Positions 37,425 through 46,211 of a DNA stretch of 64,000 nucleotides are shown here, piece by piece. The translations under genes were made by a program, and so were the position numbers. The stretch is taken from positions 558,001 through 622,000 of the forward strand of contig CAVSIP010000007.1 of assembly GCA_963728075.1 (NCBI GenBank). Reading direction: 5' to 3'. Below the pieces are notes generated by a model. The model saw nothing but the letters and a program-made list of their open reading frames with translations, ran no database searches and was not told the origin of the DNA. Origin of the DNA: CAVSIP01 sp963728075. Lineage in GTDB: Bacteria; Actinomycetota; Actinomycetes; JAFAQI01; DASSKL01. Each line of letters starts with the position of its first letter. Position 1 is the first letter of the stretch.

Positions 37425-37811
37425 GTGCCCACCGGCAAGGTCAAGTGGTTCGACGCGGAGAAGGGTTTCGGCTTCATCTCCCGCGACGACGGCGACGACG
37501 TGTACGTCCACAACTCCGCCCTGCCCAGCGGCGTGACCACGCTCAAGCCGGGCACCCGGGTCGAGTTCGGCGTCGCCGCCGGCCGCCGGGGTGACCAGGC
37601 CCTGTCCGTCCACGTGCTCGACCCGCTGCCGTCCCTGTCCGCCGTGAGCCGGCGCCCGCCGGAGGAGCTGCACGGCATGGTCGAGGACATGATCAAGGTG
37701 CTCGAGGGGCGCGTGCAGCCGCAGCTGCGCCGTGGCAAGTACCCCGACCGCCAGGCGGCCCGCAAGGTCGCGGAGCTGGTGCACGCGGTCGCCCGCGAGC
37801 TGGAGGCCTGA
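37425..37811 (+). CDS. Cold-shock-domain protein with C-terminal extension
   Basis: A 128-residue protein. The cold-shock domain (about 1-65) has GKVKWFDAEKGFGFISRDDG with RNP1 KGFGFIS, and DVYVHNSALP with RNP2-like VYVHNS. A second part (about 75-128, RPPEELHGMVEDMIKVLEGRV) is a helical extension absent from 67-residue CspA. Such extended forms are usual in actinobacteria next to DUF3027. It binds single-stranded RNA or DNA. The GTG at 37425 is the start. Confidence 0.88.
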   Translation: MPTGKVKWFDAEKGFGFISRDDGDDVYVHNSALPSGVTTLKPGTRVEFGVAAGRRGDQALSVHVLDPLPSLSAVSRRPPEELHGMVEDMIKVLEGRVQPQLRRGKYPDRQAARKVAELVHAVARELEA

Positions 37812-37833
37812 CCGCCGTACGGGCGGTGCCCGC

Positions 37834-39132
37834 TCAGCCCGGCCGGGCGGGGTGCACGCGCGTGCGCCGGGCCACCGCCCGGCGGCGGCGCAGCGTGCGC
37901 AGGGTGCCGACGACGGCGACCGCGAGCCCCGCGGCGGCGAGGGAGAAGCCGAGCGTGCCGTTCGACGGCAGTGCGATGCCGATGCCGCCGCCGAGCACCC
38001 AGGACAGCTGCATGAGCGTGTCCGAGCGGGCGAACGTCGACGTGCGCACCTCGTCGTCGACGTCCCGCTGGATCGTCGCGTCCAGGGCCAGCTTGCCCAG
38101 CGACTGCCCCATCCCGGACAGCAGGGCGAGCGGGAGCACGGTGACCAGGGAGAACCAGCGAGCCGCGGCCAGCGCCGCCACCGACACGACGACCAGCGCC
38201 GTCGTCGCCAGCCGCTCCGGGGTGATGACCCGCAGGCGTGCGCCGAGTCCCGTCCCGAGGAACCCGCCCGCACCCGCCGCGACGGCGACCAGGCCCAGCT
38301 CGGTCTTGTGGTTCAGCCCGGACAGGTGTGACGTGCGGATGAGGAACGCGAGGAACAGGATGACGAACCCGTTGAGCGCGCGCATCGTGGCCGCCGTCCG
38401 CAGCAGCCCGCCGACGCTCGGACCCACGGTCTGGAACGACGGGATGAGCCGCCCCACGCCCGGCCAGATCGGCCGGCGCGCCAGCGGGGCCTCCCCGGCG
38501 TGGGAGTCGACCTTGGCCGGCAGCCGCAGGGCGAGCACGCCCGCGAACACGTGCACAGCGGTCGCGGCGCGCAGCGTCCACGACGGGCCGAGCAGCGCGG
38601 TCATGCCGGCGGCGATCGGCGCGGCGAGCCCGCCGGCGGCCAGCCCGGCCAGCGACAGCCGCGCGTTGGCCTGCACCAGCGTCGCCTCCTCCGGCAGCAG
38701 CCGGGGGACGGCCGCGCTGCGGGAGACGCCGTACGCCCGCGAGAGCACCAGTACGCCGAACGCCGCCGGGTAGAGGGCCAGCGGCGCCGCCGACGACAGC
38801 GCCCGGGCGATCCCCAGCGCGAGCAGGGCGCGGCCGAACAGGGTGACCGCGACGGCGTACCGGCGGCCGTGCCGGAACCGGTCGAGGATCGGACCGATCA
38901 CCGGGGCGATCACCGCGAACGGCGCCATCGTGACGAGCAGGTACAGCGCCACCCGTCCCCGTGCCTCGCCGACCGGCACGCTGAAGAACAGGGTCCCGGC
39001 GAGCGCGACGGCGATCATCGTGTCGCCGGCGGAGTGCACCGCGTGCACCTCGGTGAGCTTCGCGAGGCCGCTCTCCCCGGCGCCACCGGCACGCATCAGG
39101 CGCCGGGCCCACGCCACCGGGGCGAACCTCAT
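37834..39132 (-). CDS. MFS transporter
   Basis: A 432-residue permease with about 12 membrane helices, starting MRFAPVAWARRLMRAGGAGE. It has IGPILDRFRHGRRYAVAVTLFG near 80, the typical loop between helices 2 and 3, and a basic tail RRRRAVARRTRVHPARPG. The substrate cannot be read. A GTG at 39150 could add six residues. It lies between the cold-shock gene and divergent DUF3027, an arrangement seen in other actinobacteria. Confidence 0.8.
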   Translation of the reverse strand: MRFAPVAWARRLMRAGGAGESGLAKLTEVHAVHSAGDTMIAVALAGTLFFSVPVGEARGRVALYLLVTMAPFAVIAPVIGPILDRFRHGRRYAVAVTLFGRALLALGIARALSSAAPLALYPAAFGVLVLSRAYGVSRSAAVPRLLPEEATLVQANARLSLAGLAAGGLAAPIAAGMTALLGPSWTLRAATAVHVFAGVLALRLPAKVDSHAGEAPLARRPIWPGVGRLIPSFQTVGPSVGGLLRTAATMRALNGFVILFLAFLIRTSHLSGLNHKTELGLVAVAAGAGGFLGTGLGARLRVITPERLATTALVVVSVAALAAARWFSLVTVLPLALLSGMGQSLGKLALDATIQRDVDDEVRTSTFARSDTLMQLSWVLGGGIGIALPSNGTLGFSLAAAGLAVAVVGTLRTLRRRRAVARRTRVHPARPG

Positions 39133-39179
39133 GGGGACAGTGTTGCCCACTTCGGGGTCGCGTACGGGACACTGGGCGG

Positions 39180-40004
39180 GTGCCGCCGACGACCCGTACG
39201 CGTTCCGCTGCCCCAGACGCCGCCGCCAAGGGTGCGGTGGACCTCGCCCGCGCCGCCGCGGAGGAGGCCGCCGGGCCCGGTCTCGTCGGCGAGCACCTCG
39301 GGGTGGAGGCGGACGGCGACCGGCTGGTCACGCACTCCTTCGCCTGCCTCAACCAGGCCTACCGCGGCTGGCGCTGGGCGGTCACCGTCGCCCGCGCCTC
39401 ACGCGCCAAGGACGTCACCGTCGACGAGGTCGTGCTCCTGCCGGGCGAGGACGCGCTGCTCGCGCCGGAGTGGGTGCCGTGGAGTGACCGGCTGCGCCCG
39501 GGCGACCTGGGCGTCGGCGACCTGCTGCCCACCCCGGCCGGTGACGAGCGGCTGACGCCCGCGTTCCTCGCGAGCGACGACGAGGAGGTCGTGGCCGCTG
39601 CGTTCGAGCTGGGGCTGGGCCGGGCCCGGGTGCTGTCGTTCGAGGGCCGGACCGACGCCGTCGAGCGCTGGTACGGCGGTGACGCCGGCCCCGAGTCCAA
39701 GATCGCCCGTTCCGCGCCGGCCGCGTGCGCCACGTGCGGGTTCTTCGTCCCGCTGTCCGGGGGGCTGCGCCAGGCGTTCGGCGTCTGCGCCAACGAGTAC
39801 GCCCCGGACGACGGTCGTGTGGTCTCCGTCGACCACGGCTGCGGCGCCCACTCGGAGGCCGTGGTCATGCCGTCGCCGGCGGCTGCCGAGCCACCCGCCG
39901 TCGACGACTTCTCCTACGACATGGTCAGCGCCGAGGTCCCCTCGGGACGCTCGCGGGGGTCGGTGAGCGACAGCGAGCCCGCCGAGTCGCTCGGGCACTC
40001 CTGA
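39180..40004 (+). CDS. DUF3027 domain protein
   Basis: A 274-residue protein with the family core: HLGVEADGDRLVTHSFACLN, GWRWAVTVARAS, VLLPGEDALLAPEWVPWSDR. A cysteine-rich segment near 180-225 (CATCGFFVPLSGGLRQAFGV, then CANEYAPDDG and DHGCGAHSE) probably binds zinc. The function is unknown. The C-terminal 50 residues are acidic and Ser-rich. It is 75 bases ahead of the MaoC gene. Confidence 0.85.
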   Translation: MPPTTRTRSAAPDAAAKGAVDLARAAAEEAAGPGLVGEHLGVEADGDRLVTHSFACLNQAYRGWRWAVTVARASRAKDVTVDEVVLLPGEDALLAPEWVPWSDRLRPGDLGVGDLLPTPAGDERLTPAFLASDDEEVVAAAFELGLGRARVLSFEGRTDAVERWYGGDAGPESKIARSAPAACATCGFFVPLSGGLRQAFGVCANEYAPDDGRVVSVDHGCGAHSEAVVMPSPAAAEPPAVDDFSYDMVSAEVPSGRSRGSVSDSEPAESLGHS

Positions 40005-40078
40005 CCGACGTCGTCGGCGCCCTGCCGACTGGCTACGGTGCATCCAGAGGATTCCCGTCGCCCAACCGGAGGTCAGGC

Positions 40079-40558
40079 ATGTCGAAGGCTGCCGAGGCAT
40101 ACGAGAAGATCAAGGAGACGATCGGCCAGGAGGAGGGCCCTGGCGAGTGGTTCCTCGTCGATCAGGACCGCATCAACGCCTTCGCCGACGTCACGCTCGA
40201 CCACCAGTTCATCCACGTCGACCCGGAGAAGGCCGCCGAGCTCTCCCCGTGGAAGGTGACGGTCGCGCACGGGTTCCTCACCCTTTCGCTGCTGGTCCAC
40301 CTGTCCGGGTCGGTGCGCGCGTCGAACAGCCCGCGCCTCGACGGCATCGTCATGGGCGTGAACTACGGGTTCGACAAGGTCCGGTTCATCAGCCCGGTGA
40401 AGGTGAACTCGAAGATCCGCGCCCGTGCGGTGGTGAAGAACGCCGAGCTCAAGGGCAACGCGATCAACGTCACCCGGACGTACACCGTCGAGATCGAGGG
40501 CGAGGACAAGCCCGCCCTGGTCGCCGACTGGATCAGCCGGATGGTCTTCAGCGACTAG
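40079..40558 (+). CDS. MaoC-family (R)-specific enoyl-CoA hydratase
   Basis: A 159-residue hot-dog fold protein. The hydratase motif is DQDRINAFADVTLDHQFIHVD, with the catalytic Asp/His pair, followed by VAHGFLTLSLL, GVNYGFDKVRFISPV and VTRTYTVEIEG. It adds water to trans-2-enoyl-CoA to give the (R)-3-hydroxy isomer. The ATG at 40079 follows GGAGG by six bases. Substrate is unknown; it is a standalone gene. Confidence 0.88.
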   Translation: MSKAAEAYEKIKETIGQEEGPGEWFLVDQDRINAFADVTLDHQFIHVDPEKAAELSPWKVTVAHGFLTLSLLVHLSGSVRASNSPRLDGIVMGVNYGFDKVRFISPVKVNSKIRARAVVKNAELKGNAINVTRTYTVEIEGEDKPALVADWISRMVFSD

Positions 40559-40582
40559 GCTCCGGCTCGGTGTGGGGGCCGG

Positions 40583-40828
40583 TCAGCGGTCCCCACGCCG
40601 GAGGCGGACGCTGCGCGTCCACAGGAGCCACAGCGAGGCCAGCCCCAGCACGAACCCGGCCACGCACAGCCAGATCGCCCACGCGGGGATCGCGGCCGCG
40701 CCGCTGCGCTGCAGGCCGACCAGCACGCCCAGCGCGCCCAGCCAGGCGAACATTCCGGCGGACACCGTCCGCAGGTCCGCGGCCCGCAGGGTGCGGACGG
40801 GGGCGCGCTCGCGCGTCGTCGCAGGCAT
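40583..40828 (-). CDS. DUF2530-like small membrane protein
   Basis: An 81-residue protein with two membrane helices (MFAWLGALGVLVGLQRSG region and PAWAIWLCVAGFVLGLASLW) and a basic tail WTRSVRLRRGDR. The layout matches the actinobacterial DUF2530 group, often found beside a purine permease gene as here. Start ATG at 40828. Identity rests on size, helices and neighbour. Confidence 0.6.
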   Translation of the reverse strand: MPATTRERAPVRTLRAADLRTVSAGMFAWLGALGVLVGLQRSGAAAIPAWAIWLCVAGFVLGLASLWLLWTRSVRLRRGDR

Positions 40829-40924
40829 GTGACCAGCGTACGGGGCGGAATGCCTGCCGCGACGGGTTAGTTCTGGCAGGCTGCTCCTGCCTTCCCCCCC
40901 GCGTACTCCTAGAAGGGGACCTCC

Positions 40925-42379
40925 ATGTCCACGAGCGTCGCCGAGCCCACCGCGCCCCGGCCGTCGCCTCCCGCACCACCGCGCAACGCCGTCGACCGGT
41001 TCTTCCGGGTCAGCGAGCGCTCCTCCAGCTTCCAGAGCGAGGTCCGTGGCGGCTTCGCGACGTTCTTCACGATGGCCTACATCGTGGTGCTCAACCCGAT
41101 CATCCTGGCCAGCGGCACGGACAAGTTCGGCCACCACCTGTCGACCGGTCAGCTCACCACCATGACGGCGCTCGTCGCCGCGGTGATGACGTTCATCATG
41201 GGCGTCTACGGCAACCTGCCGCTCGCCATCGCCGCCGGGCTGGGCCTCAACGGCGTGCTGGCCTTCCAGATCGCACCGACCATGTCCTGGCCGGACGCGA
41301 TGGGCCTCGTCGTCCTCGAGGGGATCGGCATCGTCGTCCTGGTCGTCACCGGCCTTCGCCAGGCGATCATGGACGCCATCCCGCTGGCCATCAAGCAGGC
41401 CATCAGCGTGGGCATCGGGCTGTTCATCGCCTTCATCGGCCTGGTCGACGCGGGCTTCGTCAGCACGCCCAAGGGGGCGGCCACGCCCGTCCAGCTCGGT
41501 ACGGTCGGCCACCTCGCCGGCTGGCCCGTGGTCGTGTTCGTCGTCGGGCTGCTGCTCACCTTCGTCCTGCTCGTACGCCGCGTCCCGGGGGCGATCCTGG
41601 CGAGCATCGTGGTCTCGACCGCGCTGGCCATCGTCATCCGCGCGCTCAGCAACACGCCGGACCGGGCCTGGGGCCTCATCGTCCCGAAGATCCCGTCCAA
41701 CCCGGTGAGCACGCCGGACTTCGGGCTGCTCGGCCACTTCAGCCTCTTCGGCGGCTTCGCGGAGGCCGGCGCCATCACCGCCGTGGTGTTCCTGTTCACC
41801 CTCGTGCTGTCGGACTTCTTCGACGCCATGGGCACGATCGTCGGCATCTCCAACCAGGCCGGCCTCCTGGACGAGCAGGGCCGTCCGCCGCGCATCGGCC
41901 GGGTGCTGTTCGTCGACGGGCTCGCGGCGGTCATGGGTGGCGCGGCGTCCGCGTCGTCGAACACCGCTTTCATCGAGTCGTCGGCCGGTGTCGGCGAGGG
42001 TGCGCGGACCGGTTTCGCCAACGTGGTCACCGCGCTGCTGTTCGTGGTCGCGCTGTTCCTCACCCCGCTGGCGGCGATCGTGCCGCAGCAGGCGGCGACC
42101 CCGGCGCTCATCGCGGTCGGCTTCATGATGATGACCCAGGTCAAGGACATCCCCTGGGCCGACTGGGACATCGCGATCCCCGCGTTCCTGACCATCGCCC
42201 TGATGCCGTTCACCTACTCGATCACCAACGGCATCGGCGCCGGGTTCATCACCTACGTGGTGCTGAAGACGGCGAAGGGCCAGTGGCGTGAGCCCGGCTG
42301 GCTCATGTGGGGCATCTCGCTGTTCTTCGCGGCCTACTTCGCGATCGGCCCGATCGAGCGAGCCCTGGGCGTCTCCTAG
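40925..42379 (+). CDS. NCS2 (AzgA-type) purine/hypoxanthine permease
   Basis: A 484-residue protein with about 12-14 membrane helices. The AzgA signature ATFFTMAYIVVLNPIILASG is near residue 45, GLGLNGVLAF near 102, and DFFDAMGTIVGISNQ near 298, with SSNTAFIESSAGVGEGARTG near 341. It imports purines such as adenine, guanine and hypoxanthine with protons. The N-terminus is Pro-rich. The ATG follows AGAAGGGG. Confidence 0.88.
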   Translation: MSTSVAEPTAPRPSPPAPPRNAVDRFFRVSERSSSFQSEVRGGFATFFTMAYIVVLNPIILASGTDKFGHHLSTGQLTTMTALVAAVMTFIMGVYGNLPLAIAAGLGLNGVLAFQIAPTMSWPDAMGLVVLEGIGIVVLVVTGLRQAIMDAIPLAIKQAISVGIGLFIAFIGLVDAGFVSTPKGAATPVQLGTVGHLAGWPVVVFVVGLLLTFVLLVRRVPGAILASIVVSTALAIVIRALSNTPDRAWGLIVPKIPSNPVSTPDFGLLGHFSLFGGFAEAGAITAVVFLFTLVLSDFFDAMGTIVGISNQAGLLDEQGRPPRIGRVLFVDGLAAVMGGAASASSNTAFIESSAGVGEGARTGFANVVTALLFVVALFLTPLAAIVPQQAATPALIAVGFMMMTQVKDIPWADWDIAIPAFLTIALMPFTYSITNGIGAGFITYVVLKTAKGQWREPGWLMWGISLFFAAYFAIGPIERALGVS

Positions 42380-42418
42380 CGGCGTGCGGCCCGTACGCCA
42401 CCGTCGGCACGCCCACGG

Positions 42419-43675
42419 TCACGTCACCCGCCGCTCACCGGGGTCCACCGCCTCGTGCCCGCCGGCGGCGACCAACGCGCGCAGCCGGTCCATCGCGTCC
42501 CAGACGTCGACGTAGCGGGTGTACAGCGGTGCCGGACCCAGCCGTACGCGGTCCGGCCCGCGGAAGTCCGGGACCACCTTCGCCTGCTCGACCAGCGCGC
42601 GGCAGATCCGCCACGCGTCCGGGTGGGCGAGGGACACGTGGCTGCCGCGCCGGTCCGGGTCGCGCGGCGTCGCCACGGCGAACCCGAGCGGCGCGAGCCA
42701 GGCGTCGGCGAGCGCGACCACCAGCGTCGTCAGCGCGACCCCCTTCGCCCGCAGCCGGTCGATGCCGGCCTCGGCGACCACCCGGGCCCCGGCGGCGACC
42801 AGCTCCACCCCCAGCACCGGCGGGGTGCCCACGGTGAAGCGGGTGATGCCGGGGACGGGGTCGTAGCCGGGGCCCATCGCGAACTGCTCGCGCTGGCCGA
42901 ACCAGCCCCAGATGGGGGAGCGCAGCCGCTGCTGCAGGTCGCGGCGTACGTAGAGGAACGCCGGGGCGCCGGGGCCCGCGTTGAGGTACTTGTACGTGCA
43001 CCCCACGGCGAGCGTGGCACCGCTGGCGCCGAGCCGCACCGGCACGGAGCCGGCCGAGTGGCTGAGATCCCACACGAGGTGCGCGCCGGCGGTGTCGGCG
43101 ACCCGCTGCACGGCGGCCAGGTCGACCAGCGCACCCGAGCGGTAGGCGACGTGGGAGAACGTCGCCACCGCCACGTCATCGCGCAGCGCGTCCCGGATCG
43201 CCTCGGGGGAGGGACCCTGCACCGGGTCGGCGTGGACCGTACGGACCTCCAGCCCGCGCTGCCCTGCCAGCCCGGCGAGGACGTACCGGTCGGTGGGGAA
43301 GTTGTCGTCGTCGGTGACGACGACCCGCCGGTCCGGGCGGTCGTCGAGCGCTGCGGCGAGCAGCTTGTAGAGGTTCACCGACGTCGAGTCGCTCACCACG
43401 ACCTCGCCCGCGGCGGCGCCCAGCACCTGCTCGGCGAGCAGGTCGCCGGCTTGCGCCGGGCGGTCGATCCACTGCTCCCACGAGCCGACCAGCCCGCGCC
43501 CCCACTCCTCCCGGGCGGTCGCGCGCAGCAGCTCGTACGACTCCACCGGCAGCCGGCCGAGGGAGTTGCCGTCGAGGTAGAGCAGGTCCGGGTCGTCGAT
43601 GACGAACGCGGACCGGAAGTGCGCGAGCGGGTCCGCGCGGTCGAGCGCCTCCGCGTCCGCCCGGGTGGGCGTCAC
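42419..43675 (-). CDS. kynU: Kynureninase
   Basis: A 418-residue fold-type I PLP enzyme. Motifs: YLDGNSLGRLP near 33, FPTDRYVLAGLAGQR near 130, HVAYRSGALVDLAAV near 176, VWDLSHSAGSVPV near 205, and the PLP lysine in CTYKYLNAGPGAPAFLYVRR near 233. It hydrolyses kynurenine to anthranilate and alanine. The GTG at 43675 overlaps the stop of kynA by four bases. The gene ends 37 bases from the convergent purine permease. No kynurenine formamidase gene is nearby. Confidence 0.9.
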   Translation of the reverse strand: MTPTRADAEALDRADPLAHFRSAFVIDDPDLLYLDGNSLGRLPVESYELLRATAREEWGRGLVGSWEQWIDRPAQAGDLLAEQVLGAAAGEVVVSDSTSVNLYKLLAAALDDRPDRRVVVTDDDNFPTDRYVLAGLAGQRGLEVRTVHADPVQGPSPEAIRDALRDDVAVATFSHVAYRSGALVDLAAVQRVADTAGAHLVWDLSHSAGSVPVRLGASGATLAVGCTYKYLNAGPGAPAFLYVRRDLQQRLRSPIWGWFGQREQFAMGPGYDPVPGITRFTVGTPPVLGVELVAAGARVVAEAGIDRLRAKGVALTTLVVALADAWLAPLGFAVATPRDPDRRGSHVSLAHPDAWRICRALVEQAKVVPDFRGPDRVRLGPAPLYTRYVDVWDAMDRLRALVAAGGHEAVDPGERRVT

Positions 43676-44433
43676 AGCCGGTTGCGCAGCTGCCACAGCT
43701 GCGGGTAGAGGCGCTTGTCCAGCGTCCGGCGCAGGTACCCGACGCCGGTGGAGCCGCCGGTGCCCTGCTTGTCGCCGATCTGGCGGGCGACCATCTCGAC
43801 GTGGTGACTGCGCCAGCGCAGCAGGTTCGCGTCGTGGTCGAGCAGGGACTCCGACAGCTCGAACACCTCGCCGTACCGCTCGCGGTCCAGCACGATGTCG
43901 TCCACGCTGTCCGCGCCCCGACGCCGGCACAGCGCGACGAACGCGTCCCAGACGCTGGGCTCGTCCAGCCGGCGCTGCAGGCGGTCGCGTTCGGCGTCGC
44001 CGAGGTCCAGCCGCTGCAGGTAGCGCGGGTCCTTGAGCCCGGAGAGGAACTCCACCTCGCGGAACTGCACGCTCTGGAAACCGCTCGCCGGCGCCAGCTC
44101 GGTACGGAACCGCAGGAAGTCGTGCGGTTGCATGGTCTCGAGCACGTCGATCTGCTGGACGAGCACCCGCTCGATGACCGACACCCGGCGCAGGTGGTGG
44201 AGGGCGGCCGGCACGTCGTCTGCGTCGATGGCGGCCCGGGCCGCCTCCAGCTCGTGCAGGAGCTGCTTGAACCACAGCTCGTACACCTGGTGCACGACGA
44301 TGAACAGCAGCTCGTCGTGCTCGCCGGTGAGCCCCCGCTGCAGGTCGAGCAGCTCGTCGAGTTCGAGGTAGCCGCCGTAGCTCAGCCGCCGGCCGTCCTC
44401 GCCGAACGAGCTCGTCGTCCCGGCGTCGGTCAC
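43672..44433 (-). CDS. kynA: Tryptophan 2,3-dioxygenase
   Basis: A 253-residue haem dioxygenase. The heme and substrate motifs include LLFIVVHQVYELWFKQLLHE near 45-64 (distal His), FLRFRTELAPASGFQSVQFR near 105 with the Arg for the tryptophan carboxylate, HHVEMVARQIGDKQGTGGST near 210 with the proximal His and the GTGGST loop. It opens tryptophan to N-formylkynurenine. A likely -10 TATCGT lies 8-13 bases before the GTG, suggesting a leaderless or near-leaderless mRNA. It is divergent from the marR gene, with a shared 72-base promoter space. Confidence 0.92.
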   Translation of the reverse strand: MTDAGTTSSFGEDGRRLSYGGYLELDELLDLQRGLTGEHDELLFIVVHQVYELWFKQLLHELEAARAAIDADDVPAALHHLRRVSVIERVLVQQIDVLETMQPHDFLRFRTELAPASGFQSVQFREVEFLSGLKDPRYLQRLDLGDAERDRLQRRLDEPSVWDAFVALCRRRGADSVDDIVLDRERYGEVFELSESLLDHDANLLRWRSHHVEMVARQIGDKQGTGGSTGVGYLRRTLDKRLYPQLWQLRNRL

Positions 44434-44469
44434 CAGCGCACGATACGTCGAGGCGCCTCGCCCCGGCAG

Positions 44470-44499
44470 TTGTCGTTAGCAAGACTCATGAGTTAGGCT
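44470..44499 (+). promoter_or_regulatory. marR promoter (-35 TTGTCG, -10 TAGGCT)
   Basis: TTGTCG at 44470-44475 and TAGGCT at 44494-44499 are 18 bases apart. The expected start is 44506, the A of the marR ATG, so the transcript would be leaderless. Confidence 0.55.
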
Positions 44500-44501
44500 A
44501 A
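44476..44501. promoter_or_regulatory. Probable MarR operator
   Basis: Symmetric layout: TTAGC, three bases, ACTCATGAGT (a perfect 10-base palindrome), three bases, GCTAA. The two outer arms are also complementary. It fills the space between the -35 and -10 of marR, so a bound MarR dimer would block transcription of its own operon and could also affect divergent kynA. Confidence 0.72.
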
Positions 44502-44505
44502 AGAC

Positions 44506-44934
44506 ATGCCGCAGTCTTCCGACGTCGCCGTCGCGAGCAGCCTGCGGATCGCGGTGATGCGGCTGGCGCGCCGGCTGCGGGCCGAGCGCGCCGACACCTC
44601 GCTGAGCCTGTCGCAGCTCGCGGCCATGGCGACGCTGTCCCGCCACCAGCCGATGACGCCGGGCGAGCTGGCCGCGCACGAGAAGGTCCAGCCGCCGTCG
44701 ATGACCCGCATCCTGGCCGCGCTGGAGGAGCGCGGGCTGGTGACCCGTACGCCGCACCCCACGGACGGCCGCCAGTCCCTGCTGTCGATGAGCGAGGACG
44801 GGCAGGCGCTGCTCGACGACGACCGGCGTCGCCGGGACGCCTGGCTCGCCCGCCGGCTCGCCGAGCTCGACGTGCATGACCGCGACGTGCTGCGTTCCGC
44901 CGCAGCGCTGCTCGACCGGCTGGCGTCCTCGTGA
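44506..44934 (+). CDS. MarR-family transcription regulator
   Basis: A 142-residue winged-helix protein. The DNA-reading region is MTPGELAAHEKVQPPSMTRILAALEERGLV (about 51-80) and the wing TPHPTDGRQSLLSMSEDGQAL (about 83-103). The dimer helices flank it. A palindromic operator precedes the start codon directly. The MFS gene begins inside its stop (GTGA overlap), so the regulator and pump form one operon, typical of drug- or phenolic-responsive systems. The ligand is unknown. Confidence 0.88.
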   Translation: MPQSSDVAVASSLRIAVMRLARRLRAERADTSLSLSQLAAMATLSRHQPMTPGELAAHEKVQPPSMTRILAALEERGLVTRTPHPTDGRQSLLSMSEDGQALLDDDRRRRDAWLARRLAELDVHDRDVLRSAAALLDRLASS

Positions 44935-46211
44935 GCGCGGCACGCGGCGGCGCCACGATGTGGCGCTCGCTGCGGGTGCGCAACTACCGCCTGTTCGCCT
45001 CCGGCCAGGTCGTCTCGCTGACGGGTACCTGGATGCAGCGCGTCGCGCAGGACTGGCTGGTGCTGCGCCTGTCGCACACCTCCGGGGTCGCCGTCGGGGT
45101 GACGACGGCGCTGCAGTTCCTGCCGACGTTGCTGTTCGGGCTGTACGGCGGGGTGCTCGCCGACCGCTATCCGAAGCGGCTGCTGCTGGTGGCCACCCAG
45201 ACCGCGATGGGGGCCTTCGCGCTCACCCTCGGCGTGCTGGACATCACCGGGGTGGTCGCGCTGTGGCACGTCTACGTGCTGGCGCTGCTGCTCGGCGTCG
45301 CCACATCGGTCGACACCCCGACGCGGCAGGCCTTCGTCACCGAGCTGGTCGGGCCCGAGCTCGTCCCGAACGCCGTGAGCCTGAACTCGGCGACGTTCAA
45401 CACCGCCCGGATCGTCGGCCCGGCGGTTGCCGGCGTGATGATCACCGGGATCGGCACCGGCCCGGTGTTCCTCGTGAACACGGCGACGTTCGCCGCCGTG
45501 CTGGCGGGGCTGGTGGCGATGCGGGAGGGCGAGCTGTTCCGCGGTGCGATCCAGCCGAAGCGTCGCGGCCAGCTGCGGGAGGGGCTCGCGTACGTCCGCC
45601 GCCGGCCCGACCTGTACCTGCCGATCGTGCTGGTCGGCGTCGTCGGCATGCTCGGGTTCAACTTCCAGATCACCATGGCGCTCATGGCCAAGGGCGAGTT
45701 CCACCGCGGCGCGGCGGCCTACGGCCTGCTGTCCACGGCGCTCGCGACCGGTTCACTGCTCGGTGCGCTGCTCGCCGCGCGGCGGGAGCGGCCGCGGCAG
45801 AGCATGCTCATCGGGGCCGCGTTCCTGTTCGGGGTGCTGGAGACCGTGGACGGGCTGATGCCGTCGTACGAGACGTTCATCGCCATGCTCGTCGTGACCG
45901 GCGTGTTCTCGATCACCGTCACCACGACCGCGAACTCCACGATGCAGCTCGGATCGTCGGCGGAGATGCGCGGTCGGGTGATGGCGCTGTACCTGCTGGT
46001 CTTCCTCGGCACCACGCCGTTCGGCGCACCGCTCATCGGCTGGATCGCCGAGGTGCTCGGCCCGCGGTTCAGCCTCATCATCGGCGGGCTGGCCAGTGCC
46101 TCGGCCGCCGCCGTCGTCGGCCTGGCGATGCTGCGGCTGTCCGGCACGCGGGTGCGCGAGTGGCGCTGGCACGACCAGGCGGTCTACGACGAGGTGCGGC
46201 CGGCGTCGTGA
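44931..46211 (+). CDS. MFS efflux transporter (EntS-like)
   Basis: A 426-residue permease with about 12 helices. It starts MSAARGGATMWRSLRVRNYRLF, shows the helix 1-2 signature SLTGTWMQRVAQDWLV, GGVLADRYPKRLLL, VDTPTRQAFVTELVGPELVPNA split by helix ends, and the late GTTPFGAPLIGWIAE. This is the MFS_3 / enterobactin-exporter-like group. Control by the upstream MarR is likely. The substrate is unknown. The next gene overlaps its stop by four bases. Confidence 0.85.
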   Translation: MSAARGGATMWRSLRVRNYRLFASGQVVSLTGTWMQRVAQDWLVLRLSHTSGVAVGVTTALQFLPTLLFGLYGGVLADRYPKRLLLVATQTAMGAFALTLGVLDITGVVALWHVYVLALLLGVATSVDTPTRQAFVTELVGPELVPNAVSLNSATFNTARIVGPAVAGVMITGIGTGPVFLVNTATFAAVLAGLVAMREGELFRGAIQPKRRGQLREGLAYVRRRPDLYLPIVLVGVVGMLGFNFQITMALMAKGEFHRGAAAYGLLSTALATGSLLGALLAARRERPRQSMLIGAAFLFGVLETVDGLMPSYETFIAMLVVTGVFSITVTTTANSTMQLGSSAEMRGRVMALYLLVFLGTTPFGAPLIGWIAEVLGPRFSLIIGGLASASAAAVVGLAMLRLSGTRVREWRWHDQAVYDEVRPAS

